From contig NC_068564.1 of the NCBI RefSeq assembly GCF_022201045.2, positions 18,443,001 to 18,507,000 on the forward strand: 64,000 nucleotides of DNA. The letters are read 5' to 3'. Source of the DNA: Citrus sinensis (lineage: Eukaryota > Streptophyta > Magnoliopsida > Sapindales > Rutaceae). A model generated the notes under the pieces. That model ran no database searches. It had not been told where the DNA came from and saw only the letters and a program-made list of their open reading frames with translations. Below are positions 21,525-31,700 of the stretch, in pieces (the first letter of the stretch is position 1; every line of letters starts with the position of its first letter). The translations under genes were made by a program, and so were the position numbers.

Positions 21525-22851
21525 CTTGTTTTCCTAAAAACATAAGATACAAGTTGAAAAGAAAATCTCCACATCAAAACATGCCCCCACAACTTCAGAC
21601 TTCATCCATCACAAGCCAAACACCAACATCCACCAATAAAAGCATAAACAAAAAGAAAAGGTACCAACACTTTGCATAAAATCCAGAAACAAAGCCACAA
21701 CAATATTTTTCAAAATAAAGAAGACAAAAATAGGTATAAAAATTCATACCTAAATTTCACCGAGAGCGGTAAATTTTAGTCGTAAAAAAAAAAAGTAAGT
21801 TTGGAGATGAATAGACAGTAAATTGCCAAGAGAAGTCACGAATCGCCAGAAATTGCTTAAAAGATGAAGCTGTGCAGAAGCTGTCATGGGCACAATGAAA
21901 TTCGTTAGAGATTTAAAAAAAAAAATTGTCAGGATGATAAGAAAAAAAAAAGGAGGAGAGTCTGGATGATTTTTTTTTTAAAAAAAAGAAGTCTAAAAAA
22001 AAAGCATCCAAAGAAAACGCAGTAGAGGAAGAAAAGAGAGAAGAAGACAATGTGAGATAGAGAAGCATCGTGCCAAACCTGCCGGAACCCGCAAGACGCA
22101 GCCGCACGCCGGACAGATTGGGCACCGGAGACCGCCGCAGCAACTGCCGAGAGCCAGCCAGAAACGCGCAAAAAGAAGTGCAGCCGAGAGGGAAGGAAAA
22201 AGAGAAAGAGAAAAGAAAAATGAAGGAAAGAAAAAAAAAGAGGAAAAGAAGAGTTGACCGAAAGAAAAAACAAGAAAAGAGAAAGAAATGGAAAGGAAGA
22301 AAGAAACCATGAAAAAAGTGACATGAAAAGGCATAAAAAAGGGGAGAAAAGCAAAAAGAGAAAGAAAGAATGATGGTGGGCCAAGAAGAAGAAAGGAAAA
22401 GAAGAAGTAAAGGAAGAGTCTTTTACCTGTTTATGGAATGATAATGGAGCCCAGGAGAATATGAGAAGCTAAAGAAAAAAACGAAGCCAAAAAGAATAAG
22501 AATTAAAGGAAAAGTTGAAAAGCCAAGGAGCAAGAAAAAGCCACTGGAAGCAATTAAACTTGATGGGAGACTTTTTGGGATTTTCAAAATAAAGTAGTAA
22601 CATAAAAGGAGTGGAACATGTTTTAATTAAACCTGACAAATCGTACTTCATAAAGTGAGAGGTCAAATAATTTTACAGAGGGGTGTTTTCAAATTCAAAT
22701 CATGTGTCAGGCGGTTACCACTTCCCCAAGAAAAGCTGGAGAGACGTGAAGATAGCATCAATTCAGTGTTTGTAAAAAAAAAAAGGTAAATATCGCCATG
22801 TGTCACGCACAGTTCCTCCAAGAGTTTCTTATGCCTCAATTACATTCGCCA

Positions 22852-22868
22852 CAAAGAAACTAGGGGGA
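22852..22868 (+). other. Polypurine tract of element C
   Basis: CAAAGAAACTAGGGGGA directly before the LTR start TGTTGTTTGAG at 22869, matching B's tract on the minus strand at 5974-5990. Confidence 0.7.
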
Positions 22869-23835
22869 TGTTGTTTGAGAAGGAAATATGAGGCTAATGA
22901 TGAAGCGCCACGTGTCGATATTTAATAAATTAGCTTACATCGGGTACCTTGGATACCCCAAGTACCCTAGGTACCCCGACTACCCTAGGTACTCTGGGGG
23001 TACCTAGGGTACACCATGTGAGGATATAAAAAGTCTTCGTAAAAATGTGAAGGGATATGTGGGGCCTGAATCTCAAAAAGATTGGTTTAATACGTGTCAA
23101 AAAATAAGGAATCAGTGAGGAAATCTCGTGCCACAAAAGAGGAGACAGCCGCCTGTAACGCCAGCGAATCTGCCAAAAGTTTGATATTATGACAGTTGGG
23201 ACCACCAGCTTTTCCTGCTACGCCTATAAAATTACAACGGAATTACAGAGGTACCCGGGACCACTCCACTACGCCCAGCACGTGAATACGCCACAAACTT
23301 GCTCTCCACGCATATTTTTGAAACGCCTAAACCGCCATACGCATGAAAATAAGAATATTCCTGACATGACAGCAAGGAACGCCACTAAAATAGCGCTAGG
23401 TGGCACGGCGACCGGGGTACACCATGTAAATACTCAGGTTTAATTTTTATCAATTAAGTTCACACACACCAGAAAAAGTGAAGGTTTCTTCAACCTCAGA
23501 ATCTCCATTACCGAGAGCTTGCAAGCTCTCTAACCTGAGATAACCCAACTCTGACTTGAGCGTCGGAGTGTTGTCGCCGGCCACCCCCGGCTCCACCTCT
23601 AACCTCTTTTTTGGTTGTTTCGCAGGTTTAAGGCGAGTTTCACCAGCCCTCCGCACCTGAAGTCAGACCCCCTCCATATCTACCGCCATCTCAATCCTCC
23701 TTCACTCCACAAAAAGCCTAAACAACCCGCACGAGCTGAACAAGCGAGGCATCCCGCTCCCCAACAAAAATAAATTTATTGTTCTTGGCTTGGTTTTGTG
23801 ATTTTATTTCGTTAACCCAAAATCAACCGTAAACA
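22869..23835 (+). repeat. LTR of element C, 967 bp
   Basis: It runs from TGTTGTTTGAGAAGG to AACCGTAAACA at 23835 and aligns inversely with LTR1 at both ends. A short GGTACC-like cluster (22935-23015) stands where A and B have the 19-bp arrays, but the repeat is not expanded. This is the ancestral-looking, compact LTR form. Flanking DNA begins GGCAG; the other target-duplication copy is not available because C is truncated. Confidence 0.75.
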
Positions 23836-24637
23836 GGCAGCTTTTAGGGTGACGTTATTTAAACCCATCAAAATACTTTACAAACCCAATCTCTCATGAT
23901 ACCCATCACTAAAATTTAAAATCTATAATTTTACTTTAAACACCCATTTTAATCTCAAAAATATCCCTCTCATAGTCTCATGTCTATCTTCTTCATAAAA
24001 ATGGTGTGAATATCGAAGATCTTTATTATTCATGGTATATTTTCCAAAACAATTTAAGACCCATAAATTTATTAAGTGATCTATACAAAATTATTGCTTC
24101 TGGAATTAATATATTAATATAGATTTAATCATCATAAAGATTTTGTAACGGAGGAAGCTCCTTAATTTTGATTTGGCATTATCCAAAGAGACTTTTGGAG
24201 TTTATGCAAAAATAATTTCTCTCTGCAATCAAATTGCCAGTTACGATTTGATAATTTTTTGGTGCAATTCTTTTTTTCTTCCTTTTGCAAAAATCTGTTA
24301 AGGATTTTTTAAATTTAGGGTGCGATATCAAACTTGAAAATATAGAATTATTCTTTGTTTAATACAAATTGAGGTTTTATTCTCCATACTTTTAATGACA
24401 CGAGTAGCAAAAATCATAATCTTCACAAAGTATGTTATAATGGCGGATGTTTCTTCCATTAAGTGGAGACTTAACTTAATTATCAAAAAATTTAACAGAG
24501 AAAATTATAAGATGGATGAAGAAGAAAGGATTTATAAGTAAATTTATTTAAGGGTATATTTATAATATAAAATTTTTATGGATAAATACGTGTTGAGAGT
24601 ATTTTCTTAGGTTCAAATAGTTCCACCCCAGTCTTTA
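23836..24637. other. Intergenic DNA, nothing recognised
   Basis: AT-rich sequence with no supportable gene. The GGTACC motif stops abruptly at the LTR edge. Confidence 0.4.
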
Positions 24638-25314
24638 TTGGGTTAATAACTTGATTAGTTGCTATAACAGTGCTACTTTTGTGTTTCTCTTTTAAAATTA
24701 AAATAAATTTAATTCTGTTGTTTGCATTTTGTTTTTTGGTTTTATAATGTAGATTAGTTGCTATTGCATAAATACAATTGGGTTGTAACCGATATTATTG
24801 GTTTTGTTATTCTGATTAGTTGCTATGGCATCATGGTTAATAGTGGCCTTTTAATTTCAATTATTTGATTAAAAGGTTTGTTTGTGTAAGGTAGAATTGT
24901 GGAGGCCACCACTTTGTTTTAGAAATTAAATTATGTTTTATTGTAAGCCTAACGTGATTATATATACTACTTTGAGTTATTTGAAGAAATGGCTTTGTGT
25001 GCCTAATATTGATATTGATACGCGATTTTTGGTTTTCTTGTTAGGCCAGGCTTGTAGATGAGGGCCTTTGGCGATTGGGATGAAGCTTAATCTCATTTAT
25101 TGAGATGGTGGCCTAAGGTCTGCAGCTTGATATTGCAATATTTAATGTGGTAATCGATGAACTTTACAAGAACGGGAGGATAGACAATGCAAATAAAGAG
25201 GTATCAATTAAATACATTTACATATCCTATGTTGTTGATAGATAGTTTTTGCTTGATGAATGTCTGTCCGTCATAATAACTTCATAGTAAAGATTCAAGT
25301 GCGGTCATCCAAAG

Positions 25315-25771
25315 TAGAGGTGGCAAAAATATCTGCCCAGTTCAGACCCATACCGTACTCGGGCGTTGTAGGCTGGGTATTATCCGACCCAGATATGAAG
25401 CCGGGTCGGTCTTGGGCATCACTTGATAAACCCGGAACCCAGATTTTATTAAAAAAAATTATAAAATATATATTATTTTAAATATTTATATTTATTTGAC
25501 TCATTTATTATACATATATAAAGTTTTAAACACTTAAATTTTATATTTTCATGTCAAATTTTATTGAAATAAATTTAAAACTTATAAAATTACCAAAAAA
25601 ATATAAAATATACACACTATAATATTAAAAAATATAAAATTTGGGTACCCGGATTAAAACCCAGCCCAGACCCAGACCCGGACCAGTTGCATCCGGGCAG
25701 GGACCGGTTGCATCCGGGCAGGGTCCGGTCATTGCAATACCCGGACCCGGCCCGGGGTTTTGCCATCCCTA
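25315..25771. mobile_element. hAT-type MITE with perfect 8-bp target duplication
   Basis: The 457-bp insert has ends TAGAGGTGGCAAAA and, inverted, TAGGGATGGCAAAA. It is flanked by ATCCAAAG at 25307-25314 and 25772-25779. An 8-bp duplication and a TAGGG(G/A)TGGCA end are known traits of hAT elements. The centre is AT-rich and the right side has CCGGACCC-type repeats. It has no transposase, so it is non-autonomous. Confidence 0.88.
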
Positions 25772-26379
25772 ATCCAAAGGTTGATGAATATGCTCTCGTA
25801 CTTTTGGTTCAACTCATATTATGTGAGGAAGATTGCTTGGAAGTTAAGCACCACTTTCTGCTTTCATAAGCTGCTCTTCTATCTTTTGGTTCAACTCCGA
25901 ATCATATCAAAGTTAGTTATGTTAAAATGATGTGGAACAGGTAGACTTGTAGTACGCTACTGGATGTTGTGACACGAAAAGCGTCATGATGCATGGGCTG
26001 TTGTTGAATTTCAAATATGGAGGCAAAGAACAAAGAAAATATCTTAGAATTTGATACGTGTTTGCACACTTTCCTTTAAGGTTTTATTTGTCCTCACCAA
26101 TCTTGGTTTGCTATAGAGTTTTAATGGCAAATTACCCTCAAAATATATCAAATCCTGAATACAATCTCTAGCAAATAAGATTGTATTTCCAGAACATGTA
26201 TGAAACCTGTAAAATCTAGTTTTTAATCTAATGTATGTGTCTATTTTAATGAAGAAGATGAAAGATTACAACCATTGGAAATGATACTTCTTCAAAGACA
26301 TTCTTTGGTTTGAAATTTGCATCCATTCACAATTGAAATTTCAAGCTTGCTAATCGTTTTTAGTGTTGACGCGAAAATA

Positions 26380-26560
26380 CGCTCTCTGGAAGAAAACGGT
26401 TCGCTGTTTTCTCAATAATGGCAAGATGTTTTATTTTAGAATGTCAAAATAAGTTACTCTCTGGAAATAAACGGTTAGCCGTTTTCTCCAAATGGTTAGC
26501 CGTTTTCTGTAGAACAGAAAACATGCTCTCTAAAATTAAACGGTTAGATGTTTTCTCCAA
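26380..26560. repeat. AACGG/CCGTT repeat cluster, possible copia LTR fragment
   Basis: Contains AAACGGTTAGCCGTTTTC and three or four near copies separated by similar spacers. The pattern resembles the solo LTR at 9501-10707. I could not define ends, so an LTR fragment is an inference. Confidence 0.35.
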
Positions 26561-27685
26561 AAATAACAAGCCTTTTTATTCCAGAATATCAAACTAAAAA
26601 ATGAAAAATGTTACAATCTCTCTTACATGGGCTTTGTAAAGAATGGAATGGCAAATAAAAAGCATCATGATGCATGGGCTTATGTTCATAATCTAGATGC
26701 TTTTGTATCGTTGCATCCGGGATAATGAGGCATCAAAAGTTATTGAACTTCCCTCACAAAAACAAAGAAAAATGTAATACTGGATGCAATTTCAATTGAA
26801 ATAGCTCGTAAGTGAAAAGAATATATGATGATGTGATTAATGTAATTATACTATAGGCAGTGTTCCCTTTTTATATTACAAGACTGGAGAAAATTTGTTA
26901 TTGCAAATACTAATTTTTGGATCTCTTGTATTACTTTTCGTGAAATATGTTGTTTGAAGAGATTTAAACTAAAGACGTAACTAAATTTAAAATGGGTTAA
27001 TTAACACAAGAATTCAAGAGATTGAGACTACCAGAATTGCAAAATCCACCACAGTTCAACTTAACAAATATCTAATTATCAATTAATTCTTAATTTTAGA
27101 GTGACAACTCAAAATCTTTATGTCTACTCATAAATACAACAATTTAGTCCAATTAAAATTAATCTTATGTAGATTCTTTTTCTGTTTAATAGTATTATAT
27201 CTAAACATCTCATGTAAACAATATTGAATAATAAAGAGTTAATGTTTTTTCTAAGTACTTTAGGTAAATAATTTAATAAAAGACACATAATTAGAGATAA
27301 TCATATATGGATTTTATAGATCCAAGCATTGACTTAGTTAAATATTTATACTAACAATCAATAATATATAGCAGAATTAGTGAAAAGATTTAATTATATT
27401 CAACCAAATATATGAAACAAGAACCATAAACATTCAGGCGCACATATAGGGAATTAAATAAAAAATAATTTATCTCATTGAACACAGCATCATCCTTAAC
27501 TATAGTATAAAAGATTTAATTACACATAATTGATATAAGGATAAAAGAATAAATAAAGGAGATTAATCTAAGCGACTGGCTCTTCTCCCAACCTGTGGCT
27601 GCTGCTTCAATTGCTTTTAGCAACTTCTTAACTTCTGTCTTTGTCTTCTTCTCCTTCAAAGCCAAAAGGCAATATATATTCCTGA

Positions 27686-27797
27686 TTTGTGTCGTATAAT
27701 TACTATAGTATTTTAATTCCGTATTAAGCGACCTTCTAGGAGCCTTCCATAAACCGTAATACGGAATTAAAATACTATAGTAATTATACGACACAAA
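27686..27797. repeat. Perfect 41-bp inverted repeat (hairpin) with 30-bp loop
   Basis: Left arm 27686-27726 (begins TTTGTGTCGTATAATTAC) is the exact reverse complement of the right arm 27757-27797 (ends GTAATTATACGACACAAA). I found no mismatch in 41 bp. The loop is 27727-27756. There is no clear target duplication and the ends are not those of a known MITE family, so origin is unknown. Perfect arms imply a recent origin or maintained pairing. Confidence 0.92.
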
Positions 27798-29666
27798 AGG
27801 TAGATGTTTGGCGATCAAGAAAAATTATTTAAGATACAAATCCTAGAATCCTCTCACAATTAGGAAAAGACTCCTTTTTAACACATAAAAAAGGAAAGAA
27901 TCCACAAAGCCCTACCTTGAAGCAGAGAGATTCGTGCTACCTTCGAGGAATAAGATTCTTAGGCCTTAAAAACTTGGTTTTCCCTCAAAAACTTATAAAT
28001 ACAGCACCTCATGCACTATTCTTGAATCCTACTAGAAAGGATCATCATCCTCCGTTACGTTTCCAACCCACTATTAACCTTTTCCATGTTAAGTTCTCTG
28101 TTAAATAAACCTAAAACAGCAGCTTTGCAATGATCTTTTGTTCTTGATCAAACTTTCCGTAAAACCATACCTTAACCCACAAGAAACCATAATCAATAGT
28201 TCTTTTCAAGTTTCTCCTCTCATAACCTTGTCCTTAATCAAGAATAAGCCTCTGCTCTTGATCAAATTCATTAAAACCTTAATCTTTGTGTATTCGACAC
28301 CAAGAAGACAACGTAACAGTATTCCTGTTCATTCAAATTGACCGTAGTCGCCACACTCAAAACAACCTTAAAGGCATAGTCTTTCGCGTCTACAAGTCTC
28401 TGCAATCATCCCAAACCTTTTTCTTAGTCTCCAAGAGCCTAAAAAGCCATACCCAGTCAATTAAGTACCCAAACCTTAATCAAATGGAGATCTTTTATTT
28501 CTATAATAATTTCCATATTCTGTAGTTTCTTGCACAGAAACTCTACATATTTAATTGAGATTGCACTAGGATTTTAACACAATTGTCGCAATATTATATA
28601 ATGCATCAGTCAGTAAAAGTCCTAAATAGTTCTAGAGTCCCAAAATCATCTCTTATACACTATATGCACAATCTATAGGGTATCTACTTCTTAAAATCCC
28701 ATCCATAAAGTCTATTTCGCACTTAAAAGATTTTTCCGTAGGTTTCTCGAAGTATCAAATTCCAAGACAGTGTATAAAACCCTTGGTTCTCCATTATTCG
28801 TTGGTATAACATGCACCCACACCACCATCTACAGAGGGTGTCTTTACTATTTAAGCTCATATTCGGACTATCTAGGAATCAACAACTGCAAAGCTTCAAC
28901 ACGACTTTGTTGAGGCGATATCAGTGCCCAGATAAATTGTGGACCTTTCTCTGCGAACTACTAATAGAAATGATGAGTTAGCAGACCACCTCAAGCCCAA
29001 GTCAACAAAAATCCGGCCCAAATTCAATACTGACCAAAAAGAACATGCCCAACCAATTAGAGGCAACACGTGGGCACGTGAAAATCCCATCAAAACAAGT
29101 ATACTTGGAAATTTTAAGCTTTAAACTTAAAAAAAAAATTAAAATTAACTCTTTATATTATTTCCACGACGAATTTAATTGTATCAATTGTTAAATTTCA
29201 AAACAGTTTTTGAATATTTTTGGACATTAACAATTATAAGACTACAATTGAAAAATATGAAGATTCTGAATAATGTTTTTGAAAGCTCTTCACGTGACGT
29301 AACGATATAATAAATTAGTTCAAAGGCACATAAAAATATATATAAACTATTAGACTTCTCTCCAAAATCATAAAAAGTTTCAAAAACCTTAAATTCAGTG
29401 ACACGAACTCTCCTTAGTTCTAAAATGGTAGGTATATAATTCTCCCAAAAAAAAAAGTAGGTGTATAATAATTATTTTGTAAACAATGGAGAAAATAACT
29501 AACCGGTAACGATAGTATGGAAAATAGTGAGTCTTATGAATTGGAAGAATTATGTTGGGAAAGAGATATTTACTAAAGTGAGAGATGGACACGAACCATA
29601 GATATACATCAAAACCATTCCCTAAAAATCAAAACGGCCAAAAGTAATGAGGAGACATATACCTCG

Positions 29667-29692
29667 TGTGTGTGTGTGTGTGTGTGTGTGTA
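29667..29692. repeat. (GT)13 microsatellite
   Basis: Uninterrupted dinucleotide run seen directly. Confidence 0.95.
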
Positions 29693-30099
29693 TAAGATAA
29701 TATTTATCCCCATCCTACAATTCCAAGAGGAAAATAAAGTTTGGATAGGTAAACTCAAATTGGTATCTTCTGTATAGCTATTGGTGGGAGTATATGTTCT
29801 TAAATTACTATAAATAAATAAAAAAAGGGCACAAGATATGTTTTCTTTTCTTTTCTTTTCTTTTAATAGGGGCAGAAGATATGTTGATATGAAAGTTATT
29901 TCAATTATAAATAACTACAAATATATGAAATCACTATTCATATGGGACTTATTGATAACTGCAAATGTTAAAATCACAGGACTTCGTTGATATTTCTCCA
30001 AACAAGGACTTCAGTATAAATTCAAAAGTTACACACATGTATATCAAAAACTGAGAAACCTAAGTACTACGCCGAAATCCTCAAAAAAGAAATTCTCCC

Positions 30100-31700
30100 A
30101 TGGATTCCAAATTCTCAAATTGTTTATTTTCTTCTGCTTCAAAAATTGCTTTAAGATTCACTCACTCTCGGAAACCCACAACTCCAAATTTCAAAAAAAA
30201 AATCGAAATAACTCCCTACTCGCAGTCAAAGACTGAACCTCACTTGAAAAATTCCCCAGTGACGCTTGTGATTCAGGTAATTATTTTACTCACGGCCAGC
30301 AGCTGTATTCTAAGCAATATCCTTTGTGTCTCTTTTTTGAAAAATAAAATAAAATAAATTCAATTGCGTTGTTGGCAGATTTTATTGGGTTAAATATTTT
30401 GATTAGTTGCTGCATTATGGTTAATTATGGCTGTTTGTTTTGAATACTTTGATTAAAAGATTGAGTGTGTACCGTAGAATTGTGGAGGCCACCAGGTTGT
30501 TTTAGAAATTAAATTATGACTATGCTTTGTTGTAAGCCTAATGTGATTACACATACTACGTTGATCTATGGATTATGGTGGACAAGCCATGCACTTGTTG
30601 CTATTGAGCGATTGAATAAATGGCTCTGTGAACCTAATATCTTTACTTATGGCTGCATTTTCTCAGGCTGGGTGTTTACATAGGACAAAAGAAAAGGTGT
30701 GCGGTCTGTTATTACAGATTTTAAAGTGAATGGAAAGATAGACAAAGCAAGTAAGAGCTTATTACATGTTGATAATGGATGGGTTTTGCTCGACGGACGT
30801 CTATTTTCATCACAAATGGTGGTGTTAAAATTCTTAAAATTCAATTGTGGTATGCTTATCATGATCGATTGGTGGAATTTAAGCAACTCTTATCTTTTAG
30901 GACTGCTTTCGGATCTTTTGGCTGCTGTCAAATAATCGATTTTAGTGTTAATTATCTCTCACCGCCACATAATTAATTTAGTGTTAAGTATCTCTTACCA
31001 CCACTTAATTAAGTTTTTCAGACTGTTCTTGTACTTTTCGACTACGTATAATCAGATCAAGAAAATGTTTAGCTTTGGAAAAGTGGACAAGTACTGTTAT
31101 TTTGATAAATGGGTACTACACGAATCAAATTCTAGAGGAAGATATAAGTCTTTACAGGAAAATTTTAAGTGCAAGTAGAATGGCTACATTCTCAGTCAGA
31201 GTAGAATGATTACATTCTTGAGGCGGTAGAATTATATTGACATAAGAAACTGCAAGTGTGAACTTAGTATTGAAACTTGCAGTTCCCTTATAGATAGACT
31301 AGAAGTTTGTTTATGAACTATACCATAGATTGCCTAATGAAGGCTTAATACTAGATGTCGTGACATACAACAACGCGAAAGCAAATGGTGTGGAGCCAAA
31401 TATGGTCATATTTTATAAGCTTATGGATTGGTTGCATTCAAGATAACGAGGCATCAAAGGTCATTGAACTTTCTTACAAAAATTTTGGAGAAAAATGCAT
31501 CTATGTCTGAGTCGCTGTAGACTTGTGAAGAATGAAGTTAGTCTCAACTAGTTTCTATATTTTCATATAAAAGACCCAAGTGGTTAATGTAATTCAAGTA
31601 GTTTATGTTCCTTTTCCACATTACAAAGTCGGAAGAGTTAATTAGCTGTGTTTGTAATGGAAGAATGCATGTCAGTGCAAACACTAATTCTTTAGTCTCT
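30100..31700 (+). pseudogene. PPR-family pseudogene, copy 2
   Basis: A possible first exon at 30100-30279 encodes a Ser/Lys-rich N-terminus (MDSKFSNCLFSSASKIALRF), plausible as an organelle transit peptide, ending at a GTAATT donor. From about 30529 a PPR stretch is clear: KPNVITHTTLIYGLWW, then LVAIERLNKWLCEPN and IFTYGCIFSG, then a TAG. Later fragments include FKVNGKIDKASKSLL (about 30720) and GVEPNMVIFYKLMDWLHSR (about 31390). It matches copy 1 about 5.7 kb upstream. Many stops and gaps show it is dead. The 35-residue repeat style resembles Rf-like PPR proteins, but I cannot confirm that. Confidence 0.65.

Larger units (their letters stand above)
19551..23835 (+). mobile_element. Element C: 3' part of a related Tat-like element, inverted
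   Basis: From the junction near 19550 rightwards come the end of an antisense ORF (minus strand, 21524 to about 19555), its pyrimidine-rich leader (mirror of 6480-7130), a polypurine tract (22852-22868) and an LTR (22869-23835). This is the mirror order of element B's right-to-left layout, so C's gag-pol would read on the plus strand and is missing, cut off at 19550. It is clearly diverged from A and B, has only about eight GGTACC sites, and its LTR lacks the internal tandem duplication. Sequence right of 23835 is unrelated, so 23835 is the outer edge of the block. Confidence 0.72.
24638..26900 (+). pseudogene. PPR-family pseudogene, copy 1 (interrupted)
   Basis: Translated fragments read as pentatricopeptide repeats: VIDELYKNGRIDNA near 25150-25190 and a degenerate NEASKVIELP near 26725-26755. 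The sequence around 24640-25000 and 26700-26900 aligns with copy 2 at 30383-31700. There are stops in every frame. An hAT MITE splits it at 25315-25771 and a stretch rich in AACGG motifs lies at 26380-26560. PPR proteins bind organelle RNA. This copy cannot make one. Limits are approximate. Confidence 0.6.
26901..30099. other. Intergenic DNA with small repeats; no gene supported
   Basis: AT-rich. It holds a perfect hairpin (27686-27797), two adjacent G-boxes (about 29069-29082), a (GT)13 microsatellite (29667-29692) and a TTTTC run (29841-29864). Open frames of 60-100 codons (27516-27818, 27917-28108, 28138-28525) have no recognisable domain. Confidence 0.4.

Noticed and set aside
21929..22384. 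151- and 113-codon Phe/Ser-rich frames on the minus strand
   Set aside because: Low-complexity purine/pyrimidine DNA of the aORF leader of C.
27516..27818. 100-codon frame overlapping the perfect hairpin
   Set aside because: Part of it is made by the inverted repeat and no domain is visible.
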